64,000 nucleotides of DNA from Succinivibrionaceae bacterium. Its GTDB lineage: Bacteria > Pseudomonadota > Gammaproteobacteria > Enterobacterales > Succinivibrionaceae. A model generated the notes under the pieces. It searched no databases. It was not told the origin of the DNA and saw only the letters and a program-made list of their open reading frames with translations. Positions 45,875 to 56,073 of the stretch are shown piece after piece. The stretch is taken from contig JAEEOK010000059.1 in assembly GCA_016284235.1 (NCBI GenBank), positions 80,281 through 144,280 on the forward strand, read 5' to 3'. Positions within the stretch are counted from its first letter, which is position 1. Every line of letters begins with the position of its first letter. A program made the position numbers and the translations under genes.

Positions 45875-48800
45875 TTACATGCATTCCGCAGCTTCATCAG
45901 GAACCCCAAGAGAATTTCTGCTGTAATCAGCACTTTTTATCACAGCTTCAGCTCCGTCTATCTTGTAATTTAGTCTTATCCATTCCAGATTGATGGCATC
46001 CATAATATTTTCCTTGCCTGGAAAATCACCCGGAGTGAAATCATGATAACCGGATCCTTGAAATAAAGCGAAGAAATCAGCTGTCCCGTTGCTGCTGTTA
46101 AATTCCTTGTGCAGACTGAAACTGTCGAAATCTATATCCAGCGATACAGAATCACATTCTCCTTTTTTCCAGTTAAAAGTCAGAGAATTACTGAAATTAT
46201 AATTGGCCAATTTGTAATCCTTATCCTTGCAGTGAAATGTGACTATCGCCGAATTAGGCAGCATCCTGGATTCATCATTAACTGCAAAAGGCTTAGTTGA
46301 CATATTGATCTTGGATTCAGTCACTGAAAGCACTTTTTTATACACTGTCCTCTTGTTCAGAAAATTAATAAACGCCGGAGTGAATCTTACATTTGTTCCT
46401 CTTACCTCCTGGATCTGATATCCATTTATACCCGAATACAGAAAAATATCCATATCCTTCTCAAGAAACTTGGTAACAAGTCCATTATCAGAAAAGAGAT
46501 CAACATTATCGTCGGATAATTTCGAAATTACCTCGTTTTCCCATCTCTGCTGAATGTGGCAACCTACCATATCTATAGAAAGTCTCTCCGCAAAACCGAC
46601 AGACTGCACATACGGTGTCACACCAGATATTTCAATAATTGTTTTAGATTTGGATTTATTCTGATCTGAAGGCTCAAGATTAACTTTCAAATCTGCCAGT
46701 ATTTTGTTAATTTTTTCATAACCGGATCCCGCCGCATCATTCTGAGTCCGGTACTCTGAAACAACACGGTTATAAACCTGCTGATTTGAACTTTCTGCCA
46801 CTAAATTTTTCAAACTTTCAAAGTAATCATGTGTAGCAGTAGCGGCAGGACCGATCTTTTCCTTTACCATGGAATTCACTGACGTAAGATCCATTTCGCT
46901 TGCAATCTTCTTGGTCTGACTTGTCTTGGCAACAACATCATTAATAACAGAAGTCGGACTGTTATCACCTACTGAGGTATAGTTCAAAACAGCAATCTGC
47001 TCTATCGTCATGTAATCCGTATTGACAGGAATAAACTTTGAAATAAACGAGAATTCCGAATAGGCTCTGTCATACAGCTTGAAAAAAGGATTTGTTTTGG
47101 TATCAGAGAGCAGCGAAGACAGACTTTTGCGTTCAGCGACAGGCGCATCAGCTGCAACGCTCTGAAAGTTATCAATGAACACAAGCCAGTTATTCACAAA
47201 GTTTGATGTATAATAATCCATGAATACCCGTTTCTTCATGTCCATATCAATATACGCATTCTTCTTCGGCATCAAATCCAACAATGTGCCTATATACTCG
47301 TAACCGCTTTTGGTAAACGCACCGCCAAAATTATACTGTTTCTTCGGATACTGAGTCAGAGGCAGGAACGCACCTGCCATTACGGGCGAAATCTTTGTAT
47401 TACCCCAATCTATAATCCATCTGAAATCGTTAAACTTCTTCAGCAGTTCGTTAAGAATATCCTTGCTCCCGTTGCAGTAGGCTGATTCATCAAACAGATT
47501 ATCCTGGTAATCAAGATATCTATCCATGATATATATACAGTTATCGCTGGCATAGTTACCGCAACCAAGATTGTTACTGTTTATCATTTTTAATTTGGAC
47601 AGCAAATCCTTACGAACCGACTTGCCGGCATGTTCTTTCACCACTTCATCGTAGTATTTTTCTAACAAAGAAAAGAAGAGAACCGCATCTCCTATAGCCT
47701 CAGCCCTTTTTGCCTGAACATCAGTATCATAGGACAGTTTCATTTCAGGATTTCTGCCCTTCTCGATTCTCTGCTTCCAGTAATCCAGCTCAAGAAGCCT
47801 GGACATATTGTACTTTCTGAAGGAATTCACCAGATATCTTTTAGCTACAAGAAGACTGGAATCAAGACCTCTTCTTGTAAACGGAAGCTGTAAACGATAA
47901 AAATATGACTGCTCTATCTCATCTATAACAGCAATAAGATCAAACTGGGCATCAAGTCTGCCTTCAACTGTAATACCGTTAATCTGCACATCACGTATGG
48001 CTGCGCCTACCAGCTCAGATTTGCTCTCGCTGTAAGATGAGCAGTAACCGACATATACAAGAAAACCGAATGTTAACAGAGCAAGTGAAATAAGAGCCAG
48101 ATTGCTGGTTACCGTTCGCCATCTGAGAAATTCTACAAGAGGCTGATACAGCCCCCGGCTTTTAGGCATAATTTCATTGAATACGTTCTTGAGAAACATA
48201 CCTCTGCCTACACTCGTAGAGGTTTGCTTTGTTGCTTCGATAAATTCTGACGCAAAAATTGATGATGACTCACCTGTCTGAAGGGCAGAACTGAAATAAA
48301 GACCTCTAAGCAAAACTTTCTCATGATAAGTGGTATTGTCAAAGGCTATCTGAACAAAACGTCTGACTTTGTCCTTAAGCAGCATAAGATTTTCAAGAAA
48401 AAGCAGAGTTCCCGCCTTTGCTTCAGCAATCTCGGGACGAACAACATCCGTGCCGTCATCAATCATAATCAGCTGACTGATACTTATGCGAAGGGACTCA
48501 AATGTCTTGTCAATAACCGACAGGTGATTCTCATTAACCTTTGATGTATAACCCAGGGCACTGTCGCGATCAGAAGGAGAAAGACCGGATTGAAAGGAGA
48601 AAAAACCGGAAAGCAGATCCGTTTTTGTAATCATTACATACACAGGTATACGGGCATTCAGAACCTTTACAATGCGGTTTACACGCTCGGAAATAAACAC
48701 TGCATACCTGTCAAGGGCATCATCATCCCCATTGATAAGTTTATCCATAGGGAGAGTTACCATTATGCCGTTTATAGGCTCCTTCTTACGGTAGGTAGCA

Positions 48801-49396
48801 ACCTGGATCAGAAATTCCTTCCACTCTATTTCATCAATTTTTCCATCAACAGGAACGGCATACTTTCCGGCGGTATCAATAACAATTGCATTTTCAAAGA
48901 ACCACCAGTCACAGTTGCGGGTAGTTGCAACTCCTGGCACAGGTCCGACCTGAGAACTGATTGAAGTCAGCCCGCAGTGACCAACACTTGAGGATTTTCC
49001 GGAATCTGTTTCGCCGATTATCAAATACCACGGCAAAACATAAAGAGGATTACCCTTTTTTGCAAGGGAGCTCGACTTAAGAGTATTAACAGCATTTACC
49101 CATCTCTCTCTTAATTCAGACAGCCTTGCATATTCATCATTGCGGGATTTCTGCAGAAGAAGATCATCCTGCGCCACAATATTTTCTACAAATTTCTTCT
49201 GCCTCAGACGCCGGAAATAATGAACAAGGAAATAGGTAAAAAGTGCTATACCAAGAATGAGAGCGATAATGCCGAAGGCTATTATCGCTGACTGATGATA
49301 AATCTCCGTTACAAGATAAAAAACTCCGCCCATAATCAGCAGAGCGACCATAACCAGGAAAAGAAATTTCAAAAATACCCAGATTAGATGGATCAT
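45875..49396 (-). CDS. tssM: T6SS membrane complex protein TssM (IcmF)
   Basis: Inner-membrane core of the T6SS envelope complex, 1173 residues. Two N-terminal helices (about 10-30 and 36-58) are followed by a cytoplasmic NTPase-like domain with Walker A GETDSGKSS at 128-136 and DTAGKYAVP. A further transmembrane helix lies near residue 430, then the long periplasmic part that contacts TssJ. The Walker A motif is complete, unlike in some TssM proteins. The ATG overlaps the tssL stop by four bases behind AAGGAGG. Confidence 0.95.
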   Translation of the reverse strand: MIHLIWVFLKFLFLVMVALLIMGGVFYLVTEIYHQSAIIAFGIIALILGIALFTYFLVHYFRRLRQKKFVENIVAQDDLLLQKSRNDEYARLSELRERWVNAVNTLKSSSLAKKGNPLYVLPWYLIIGETDSGKSSSVGHCGLTSISSQVGPVPGVATTRNCDWWFFENAIVIDTAGKYAVPVDGKIDEIEWKEFLIQVATYRKKEPINGIMVTLPMDKLINGDDDALDRYAVFISERVNRIVKVLNARIPVYVMITKTDLLSGFFSFQSGLSPSDRDSALGYTSKVNENHLSVIDKTFESLRISISQLIMIDDGTDVVRPEIAEAKAGTLLFLENLMLLKDKVRRFVQIAFDNTTYHEKVLLRGLYFSSALQTGESSSIFASEFIEATKQTSTSVGRGMFLKNVFNEIMPKSRGLYQPLVEFLRWRTVTSNLALISLALLTFGFLVYVGYCSSYSESKSELVGAAIRDVQINGITVEGRLDAQFDLIAVIDEIEQSYFYRLQLPFTRRGLDSSLLVAKRYLVNSFRKYNMSRLLELDYWKQRIEKGRNPEMKLSYDTDVQAKRAEAIGDAVLFFSLLEKYYDEVVKEHAGKSVRKDLLSKLKMINSNNLGCGNYASDNCIYIMDRYLDYQDNLFDESAYCNGSKDILNELLKKFNDFRWIIDWGNTKISPVMAGAFLPLTQYPKKQYNFGGAFTKSGYEYIGTLLDLMPKKNAYIDMDMKKRVFMDYYTSNFVNNWLVFIDNFQSVAADAPVAERKSLSSLLSDTKTNPFFKLYDRAYSEFSFISKFIPVNTDYMTIEQIAVLNYTSVGDNSPTSVINDVVAKTSQTKKIASEMDLTSVNSMVKEKIGPAATATHDYFESLKNLVAESSNQQVYNRVVSEYRTQNDAAGSGYEKINKILADLKVNLEPSDQNKSKSKTIIEISGVTPYVQSVGFAERLSIDMVGCHIQQRWENEVISKLSDDNVDLFSDNGLVTKFLEKDMDIFLYSGINGYQIQEVRGTNVRFTPAFINFLNKRTVYKKVLSVTESKINMSTKPFAVNDESRMLPNSAIVTFHCKDKDYKLANYNFSNSLTFNWKKGECDSVSLDIDFDSFSLHKEFNSSNGTADFFALFQGSGYHDFTPGDFPGKENIMDAINLEWIRLNYKIDGAEAVIKSADYSRNSLGVPDEAAECM

Positions 49397-50079
49397 TTCT
49401 TTAACACCTCCTTGAGCTGCACCTTAGAACCATAATCCAGGTCGTCATAGATACCGTTCCAGACCTGAGAATGCTCATAAAGAAAGTCATTAAGACAAAG
49501 CAGAAGGGCTGTAAAAAAAAGAAGCATAACAACAATTGAAATAAAAGACTTGCGATCAAAATGACGCATTGGCTTATTTTCAATATGCTCATCAGTCTGA
49601 TTGCTAAGAACGGGCACAGCAGGCAGCTGAAGGATCTGATTAATCTTATTTCTCAAAGCTCTAATCACACCGGTGGAGTCATGCCAGTGCACACCTCTGA
49701 AACCCAGCGAAAGAAGATAATTATAAAGTTCAAGAAGCTCCGGAGATCCGGAATCCATAATAGAATAGCGCTGCATCAGTGAATCAAGACGGGTAAAAAA
49801 CTCCTCTCCTCCGCAGTTGCTCTGATAATACTTCATCTGCAGAAGTTCCCATCCATCACACCCTGTCATCATTTTTTCATCAACAAATACAGTGAGTATA
49901 TATTTAGCTTCGCTTACCACTTCTTCAGGAAACGGAAGAAAGTTCAAATTGTGCATGCATCTTTCATATTCATCAAGTACAAAAGATCCATAGGCAACCC
50001 CTCTGTCAAAAGATGCACCCTTAAGACTGGTCATCATCACTGATGCCAGAAGTGTACCTGCTACATTCAGTATCTGCAT
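49393..50079 (-). CDS. tssL: T6SS membrane complex protein TssL (DotU)
   Basis: A 228-residue C-tail-anchored inner-membrane protein. The cytoplasmic helical domain shows DEKMMTGCDGWELLQMKYYQ and ELLELYNYLLSLGFRG, both typical of DotU. The single transmembrane helix is at about 178-200. Only about 28 residues follow it, so the OmpA-like peptidoglycan-binding extension found in some TssL proteins is absent. It binds TssM and the TssK baseplate adaptor. Confidence 0.93.
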   Translation of the reverse strand: MQILNVAGTLLASVMMTSLKGASFDRGVAYGSFVLDEYERCMHNLNFLPFPEEVVSEAKYILTVFVDEKMMTGCDGWELLQMKYYQSNCGGEEFFTRLDSLMQRYSIMDSGSPELLELYNYLLSLGFRGVHWHDSTGVIRALRNKINQILQLPAVPVLSNQTDEHIENKPMRHFDRKSFISIVVMLLFFTALLLCLNDFLYEHSQVWNGIYDDLDYGSKVQLKEVLKK

Positions 50080-50119
50080 TTTAAAAACATCAAACTATCT
50101 TAAATAAACAGAACGCTTT

Positions 50120-51490
50120 CTAATAATTTCTAACTATGTAAAGGATTAATTCCGCATCATCAGGTCCGTTCCACAACATAGAAAGAGAGCGGTTCTCAAC
50201 AGCATCCAGCCACAGATCATTATTTTTATCTACAGTACTGTAAAACCCGCGATCCAGTGTAGGCAGTCCGCCATGATTTCCATCAGAAACAGTTATCGGA
50301 ATTCCTGAAAGCGATCTCAAAATAAGATCCTTCATAACCTCGGTTGAACTTAGTTTCAACTGGCGCCAGAATGAAAGACTGAGTTTATCAGGTTCTACAT
50401 CTCTGCCGCTCATCGCCAGAAATACATCATAACTCTCAAGTTTGGTAAGGTCCGGCAGTTTTGCGTTCCATACGCCGTCATCTCCTCTGTCAAAGCGTAT
50501 GATGTATTCCGGACCAACACTGAGACAGTTGAGACAGACTCTTATCAGCTCCCGCATTCTGGAAAATACATTAAAGAGATTATTATGATCATATGAAGGA
50601 TAACGGTTATCAACCGCAACCGCACTTATATCATCGCAGCTGACACTCAGAACAGAAACAACGGTAGCCAGTTCCCGCCACACCTCACACGGATGCGACT
50701 GCTGCAGCTCCTGCATAGTCTGAACCTTTGACGAACAGATGCATAAACTCTTTATCATACCCATGAGCATGGTATCATACGCCGTCAGTTTTGTACTATT
50801 TCTCAGGTGTTTGTATTTCTCAAAAACCCTGGTCTTTGAAATAATCAGAGCGGAAATATCACTCATTATGGTGCGCAAAGCTTCTGAACGGTACAGATTT
50901 ACAACAGGAGGAGCGTAGTCATCATTAAATAAGATCCTTGAGCCGTCACGATAAACCTCTGCAATCTTAAGGACAACAAAATCAGAAGCTGCCTCAAGCT
51001 CTGAACCGAAGAACACCCTAAGATTATATTTTAAAAATTCCACATTTCCGGAAAGACTCCCGCAATACAGATCGTTAACCACCTCACCGCCGCTCTGGGT
51101 AACATAGCGGCTGTCGCATTTCTGATCTATAGTTTCATCAAAAACTCTGGCATTTCCGCCCATATCAGAAAATCTTCTGACACCGACATATACGGATATG
51201 ATATCTCCTGATTCAAGAAGTTCGTCCGGAATCTGACGCGATGAAATAACAGCATTCTGCCCAAGAACAGCATAGGTTCCGTCAGCAAACAGGAAAGTAC
51301 CGACATTAACAGTAATCCTGCAGTTGGTCAGCGCATCAGTGCTGATATCCACATTGTCAACGCCATATAAATACGGCTGCAGCAGATTCCCCAATACATG
51401 GATCCTGTAATCAAACAAATGCTCCTGAAGCTGAAAATGCTGAGGCTTCAAAAGCATTCCCTGCTGATAATTAACCAATCCCCTATTCAC
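50120..51490 (-). CDS. tssK: T6SS baseplate adaptor TssK
   Basis: A 456-residue cytoplasmic protein that links the phage-like baseplate to the TssJLM complex. The N-terminal motif QGMLLKPQHFQLQEHLFDYR is the family signature, and the length is typical (about 440-460). The start is a GTG at 51490 with GGGGG upstream; an internal ATG would remove conserved residues. It lies between the 253-aa orphan and tssL in the same transcript. Confidence 0.94.
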   Translation of the reverse strand: MNRGLVNYQQGMLLKPQHFQLQEHLFDYRIHVLGNLLQPYLYGVDNVDISTDALTNCRITVNVGTFLFADGTYAVLGQNAVISSRQIPDELLESGDIISVYVGVRRFSDMGGNARVFDETIDQKCDSRYVTQSGGEVVNDLYCGSLSGNVEFLKYNLRVFFGSELEAASDFVVLKIAEVYRDGSRILFNDDYAPPVVNLYRSEALRTIMSDISALIISKTRVFEKYKHLRNSTKLTAYDTMLMGMIKSLCICSSKVQTMQELQQSHPCEVWRELATVVSVLSVSCDDISAVAVDNRYPSYDHNNLFNVFSRMRELIRVCLNCLSVGPEYIIRFDRGDDGVWNAKLPDLTKLESYDVFLAMSGRDVEPDKLSLSFWRQLKLSSTEVMKDLILRSLSGIPITVSDGNHGGLPTLDRGFYSTVDKNNDLWLDAVENRSLSMLWNGPDDAELILYIVRNY

Positions 51491-51527
51491 AAACGCCCCC
51501 GCTGTTCATTAAAAGCTAAATACACAT

Positions 51528-52289
51528 CTACGCCAGTCTGATAATTCTGCAATCCATGGAATCATCAGAGGAAAGACCCTCGCTAAGCAGCAGTGACGGT
51601 ACAAGTCCCTTGAGCCTGACATAAAATGAATCAGCATCTGTCAGCTGATTCTGACAACCCCATGCCGTGTATTCACTGCCGCCGGCTGAAAGTCTAGCAT
51701 CCCGCACCGGATATTCAAGCACCGTACGCTCAGGCATGCTGCCCTTTGGACCGACAGCCTGAAAATCAATGGTGCCGCCAAGAGATGTATCAGCTCCCAC
51801 AAGAGCCCCCTTCCACATATTTCCGTCTGCCGGTCCCACCTCAAGCCAGTATCCGACACCGGCCTGGCAATGTGCAGACAGACGAAAATCATCCTCTATC
51901 CATTTTTTACGGATGGCAGTACGAGTTGACAGTCTTACCGCCAGCTTTTCCGCAGTGGTGAATTCGGCTGTATTTAAAAGAGGAGGAAGATCCTGATTTG
52001 ATCCTACAATAATCACCGGAAGCTGAGTTTCTCTGAATGTTCTAACCGTCAGCAGAGTAAGAGTAACGCCCACCAGTGTCTCGGAGCTGATTTGCTTAGG
52101 CGCGAAAATCACCCATGCATCAACATTCTCCACCTCCTGGGTAGGTAGCACCTTTGTAAGTTCCTTCTCCTCATGAGACCAGAAATGGCCGTTTACATCA
52201 AAACCTGCGGCCTTTACTCTTGCAAACAGTCCTGCAACTGCCTGCTCATCCTTCTCCATAGCTGACAAAAATACTTTCTTTTTCAGCAT
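51528..52289 (-). CDS. Unrecognised T6SS-operon protein (253 aa)
   Basis: No family was recognised. It has no signal peptide or membrane helix, so it is probably cytoplasmic. Residues 1-100 alternate strands and helices in a TIR/flavodoxin-like order: KKVFLSAMEKDEQAVAGLF, then DAWVIFAPKQIS and LPVIIVGSN. Residues about 125-250 appear beta-rich (GVGYWLEVGPADGNMWKGAL, GGTIDFQAVGPKGSMPE). It starts two bases after the tssH stop behind AGGAG and is followed by tssK, so it is made with the baseplate genes. It does not match any core Tss or the Tag proteins I know. A baseplate accessory or regulator is possible; this is inference from position. Confidence 0.75.
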   Translation of the reverse strand: MLKKKVFLSAMEKDEQAVAGLFARVKAAGFDVNGHFWSHEEKELTKVLPTQEVENVDAWVIFAPKQISSETLVGVTLTLLTVRTFRETQLPVIIVGSNQDLPPLLNTAEFTTAEKLAVRLSTRTAIRKKWIEDDFRLSAHCQAGVGYWLEVGPADGNMWKGALVGADTSLGGTIDFQAVGPKGSMPERTVLEYPVRDARLSAGGSEYTAWGCQNQLTDADSFYVRLKGLVPSLLLSEGLSSDDSMDCRIIRLA

Positions 52290-52291
52290 AA

Positions 52292-54988
52292 TTAACTCTC
52301 CTGTGATGTTTCACATGAAACATCACTCTGCGATTCAATGGAAAATTCACCGTCGCCATCAATACCGACAGAAATGGTTTCCGGCATACTGTTGCCCTGA
52401 GCCATGCTCTGCAGAACAAATGAGGACAGTTTCGGCAACAGATTCACATTGATAATGAAATCAATGTTTCTTGCACCGGTCTCCGCATCGTGACATCTTT
52501 CAACAATCTTATCAACCGCAACATCATCATAAACAAGCTTGACGCCGTTGTTGTCACGAAGCGTTCCCGCCAGTTTGTTAAGCTTTAGAACTGCAATTGC
52601 CCTGAGAGCCTCAGGTGTCAGAATCTGGTATGGCAGAACTGTCATTCTGGCCAGAAGCGCAGGCTTGAAATACTGGTTAAGCATAGGCCTGATAGCTTCG
52701 CTGAGAGCCTCGGACGTGCAGTCAGGATCAGCGCACATTTCAGTAATTATATCAGTGGCCAGATTACTGGTCAGAAGAATTACTGTGTTGGAGAAATTAA
52801 TTTCCTTGCCTTCTCCGTCACTCAGTACACCTTTATCAAACACCTGATAGAAAATATTCAGAATATCCGGATGAGCTTTCTCGACCTCATCAAGAAGCAC
52901 CACGCTATAAGGCTGCTGTCTTACCGCTTCAGTAAGCACACCGCCCTCACCGTAGCCGACATATCCCGGAGGTGAACCTACAAGACGGCTGACAGTATGC
53001 TTTTCCTGATATTCACTCATATTGATGGTAACAAGACTGCGCTCGCTGCCGAACAGCTGCTCGGCCAGGGTAATGGCAGTCTGGGATTTTCCTACGCCGG
53101 ACGGTCCAACAAGAAGAAATACGCCGAGCGGCTGCTGAGGATTTCTAAGACCTGATTTGGCATTCCGTATAACAGTTGAAAGAGTGGAAAGAGCAAAATC
53201 CTGGCCCTTGATTTTCTCGCTCATAATCTCCCTGAGATTTAAAACTGTTGAGACCTCATCTCTAGCCATTCTGCCTAGAGGTATTCCGGTCCAGTCAGAA
53301 ACAACCTGAGCGATGAGATCCGGTGTCACCTCATAGTGAAGTTTAGGATTATCTCCCTGAATTTCATGAAGTCTGTCCATGGCGTCCTTAAGCTGCTGCT
53401 TTGCCTCATCCTCGGAAACCTCTGGCTTTGACTCTTCTGAATCCTGCGCTTTTATGCCCTTCTTGACATTCTCCAGCTTGTGACGAGCATCCACCACGGC
53501 ATTAACAGCAACCAGCTCTTCCTGCCATTCACTGTATGCCTGCTCATATTCATCCCTGGTTTTCTGAAGAATTGATTTCAGCTCATTAAGATTATCAATA
53601 TCCACAGGAGTATCATTATCCAGATCTCTTTGAATAGAACCAATCTGACGCTCCAGGGCCTGTACTTTACGTTTCAAATCCTCAACAGGACCGGGGGTGG
53701 ATCTCAGATTAACCTTTACTCTTGCACATGCTGTATCCACCAGATCGATAGCCTTGTCCGGAAGGAATCTGGCGGTAATATAGCGATCCGCATACGCCGC
53801 CGCGGTATCCATGGCATCATCACGGATAATTACATGATGAACCTTTTCGTAGCTATCCCTGAGCCCTCTGAGGATCAGAGCCGCCGTCTCCACGGTAGGC
53901 TCCGGAAGTTTAATAAGCTGAAAGCGCCGGGCGAGAGCGGGATCCTTTTCAAAATATTTTTTATATTCACTCCACGTTGTAGCCGCACAAGTTCTGAGTT
54001 CACCTCTTGCAAGAGCCGGCTTAAGCAGATTTGCCGCATCACCAGTGCCTGCACTGCCGCCTGCACCGATAAGAGTATGAGCCTCATCAATAAACAGAAT
54101 GATAGGACGGACAGAACCCTGAATTTCCTGGATAACGCCTCTCAAACGGTTCTCAAACTCGCCCTTCATGCCTGCGCCTGCAGAAAGACGCGCCATGTCA
54201 AGTTCGATAAGTCTTACATCCTTGAGCATATCAGGCACATCACCAGTAACAATTCTCAAAGCCAGACCTTCAATAACCGCTGTTTTTCCAACACCTGGTT
54301 CACCGACAAGAATCGGATTGTTCTTGCGGCGGCGAGCCAAAACATCAACCATCTGCCGAATTTCTTCATCACGGCCGAATACAGGATCAATTCTGCCCTC
54401 TTTTGCCTTGCGCGTGAAGTCATTGCAGAACCTCTCTATAAAGCCGCCTGCCACATCGCTCGGCGCATCTTCCGCTCCGGCAGTCTCCGGTCGGGCGGAA
54501 TCAACCATAAGACTTTCAGCACTGCTTGAGGTAACAGCCTTGAAATTTGCCTTGATCCTGTCAGAATTAAGCGTGTTTAAAAGCTTAAACCACTTTTCCT
54601 GACTGTAGATCATAGGATGCTCGAGAATTGCAAGAACCAAAGCTCCCGAACGGATTGATGGCATCTGAAGATCCACTGATGAAATCATCCATCCATCAGC
54701 AAGGAGATCAAGAAGTCTTGGCGAAAAAACCGGCTTTCCTCCGTTTCCTACGGAATTGGTGTCTAAAGATGCCGAAAGTTCCTTCATGAGATTGCCGATA
54801 AGCTCCTGCTGATTATCCAGCAGCGCACAGAAATCCCCCTCCCTGTGCTCGAGAAACTTCATCAGGAGATGCTCCACCGACACCTCATAATTTGTCTTGG
54901 AAACGGCAAGACCGCAAGCATCGTTAAGTGCAGCAGTACAGTACGGATTAAGCTTGCTGCACAACTGTCTCAAATCAACATTAACCAT
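52292..54988 (-). CDS. tssH: T6SS sheath-recycling AAA+ ATPase TssH (ClpV)
   Basis: Hexameric unfoldase that disassembles contracted TssBC sheaths. The 898 residues contain an N-terminal double-Clp domain (1-150) that recognises TssC, AAA1 with GEPGVGKT at 229-236 and IILFIDEAHTLIGAGG, a middle coiled coil (about 415-540), and AAA2 with GPSGVGKS at 628-635 and VVLLDEVEKAH. The tail ends with a short Ser/Glu-rich stretch. GAGGAT lies seven bases before the ATG. Confidence 0.96.
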   Translation of the reverse strand: MVNVDLRQLCSKLNPYCTAALNDACGLAVSKTNYEVSVEHLLMKFLEHREGDFCALLDNQQELIGNLMKELSASLDTNSVGNGGKPVFSPRLLDLLADGWMISSVDLQMPSIRSGALVLAILEHPMIYSQEKWFKLLNTLNSDRIKANFKAVTSSSAESLMVDSARPETAGAEDAPSDVAGGFIERFCNDFTRKAKEGRIDPVFGRDEEIRQMVDVLARRRKNNPILVGEPGVGKTAVIEGLALRIVTGDVPDMLKDVRLIELDMARLSAGAGMKGEFENRLRGVIQEIQGSVRPIILFIDEAHTLIGAGGSAGTGDAANLLKPALARGELRTCAATTWSEYKKYFEKDPALARRFQLIKLPEPTVETAALILRGLRDSYEKVHHVIIRDDAMDTAAAYADRYITARFLPDKAIDLVDTACARVKVNLRSTPGPVEDLKRKVQALERQIGSIQRDLDNDTPVDIDNLNELKSILQKTRDEYEQAYSEWQEELVAVNAVVDARHKLENVKKGIKAQDSEESKPEVSEDEAKQQLKDAMDRLHEIQGDNPKLHYEVTPDLIAQVVSDWTGIPLGRMARDEVSTVLNLREIMSEKIKGQDFALSTLSTVIRNAKSGLRNPQQPLGVFLLVGPSGVGKSQTAITLAEQLFGSERSLVTINMSEYQEKHTVSRLVGSPPGYVGYGEGGVLTEAVRQQPYSVVLLDEVEKAHPDILNIFYQVFDKGVLSDGEGKEINFSNTVILLTSNLATDIITEMCADPDCTSEALSEAIRPMLNQYFKPALLARMTVLPYQILTPEALRAIAVLKLNKLAGTLRDNNGVKLVYDDVAVDKIVERCHDAETGARNIDFIINVNLLPKLSSFVLQSMAQGNSMPETISVGIDGDGEFSIESQSDVSCETSQES

Positions 54989-55002
54989 ATTTCAATCCTC
55001 GC

Positions 55003-56073
55003 TTAGTAATTCAGGGGCAATGTAAACTCCATCAGCTGATTGGTGTCACTGCCCATAAAAGAGTTTATTCCGAGTGCTCGGCTGCGATCACCGAGCCGAT
55101 ATTCTCTGCCGATCCGATCTCTTGTCATCACATGCAGAACTATTCTGATCCTGTCTATCATGTATGCTGTCATAATTCTGGCAAGACGCGCATAAATCCT
55201 GCCGGAAGGCATCAGCTCATCAAACTGCTCCCTTGTGCTGCATCTGATAGTTACTCTGATTTCGTTATCCACTGATCGTATCTGGGTGCCGACATACGCA
55301 TCCTCTCCCAGAACAGAATTCTTCACACCGAGCCTCATAAGCTGATCCTTCGGAATTTTATTTACGGAAACACCGAAACCTTCAATATCAACCATGCAAT
55401 CTTTCAGTTCACCCTTGAAAATTGTTTCAATTCCCATACTGCTTCGCGGGAACATGGAAAAAAGTCCAAGATAAGGAAGCAGTTCATAAACATTAAGATT
55501 CTTCCTTCTTATGTCGGAAATCGACAACCCGGCAAAAGTAAAAATCCTATCGAGCAGATCACCCTGCCTCTTCTCCACCATGAGATTAAAAATGCGATAC
55601 TTGTTCTTGGCCCGTTCATAAGCCCTGTATACCGGAGCGTTGATCAGACTGAGAAAATCCGCTGTGCATGGATTGTCATCCCCTTCATCCTGCATGACTC
55701 CCTCGGTATAATAAATCGGCAGCGGAGAAGATGAACCGAACAGTCCGAGAAAATTGACGTAGAAAACAAATTCCACCGGAGGATTGGTTGCATCGGCATA
55801 AGTATCCATCAGCATCTGTGGGGTAAGCTTCCGGTATCCGTTAATCCTGCGATCAAAGCTGATCTCCGGACGTGTGAGATCATAGGCCTCAATACCGGCT
55901 ATGTCATTAGCATTAAAGCCAAGCGTCAGATTTGGCTTGGTGGTTATTCTAAGACTGTCTCCCCAGAATGCCCGAAGAAGCTTTACAGCCATGTAAAACT
56001 CGTAACGCTGAGGATTCAGGAGCAGCTCCCAAATCAGAGAATACTTCTGCTTCCCATTTGAAGTTTTTGACAT
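55003..56073 (-). CDS. tssG: T6SS baseplate wedge protein TssG
   Basis: Baseplate component (356 residues) that forms wedges with TssE, TssF and TssK. Motifs typical of TssG/ImpH are FYMAVKLLRAFW near the start, NFLGLFGSSSPLPIYYTE and LSISDIRRKNL. The start codon lies 40 bases inside the end of tssF, so the two are translationally coupled, in keeping with TssF2G stoichiometry. Confidence 0.93.
   Translation of the reverse strand: MSKTSNGKQKYSLIWELLLNPQRYEFYMAVKLLRAFWGDSLRITTKPNLTLGFNANDIAGIEAYDLTRPEISFDRRINGYRKLTPQMLMDTYADATNPPVEFVFYVNFLGLFGSSSPLPIYYTEGVMQDEGDDNPCTADFLSLINAPVYRAYERAKNKYRIFNLMVEKRQGDLLDRIFTFAGLSISDIRRKNLNVYELLPYLGLFSMFPRSSMGIETIFKGELKDCMVDIEGFGVSVNKIPKDQLMRLGVKNSVLGEDAYVGTQIRSVDNEIRVTIRCSTREQFDELMPSGRIYARLARIMTAYMIDRIRIVLHVMTRDRIGREYRLGDRSRALGINSFMGSDTNQLMEFTLPLNY

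Noticed and set aside
53630..54529. Open frame of 299 codons on the plus strand inside tssH
   Set aside because: Antisense to the conserved AAA1 region of ClpV; the length reflects codon bias of the real gene and the product matches nothing.
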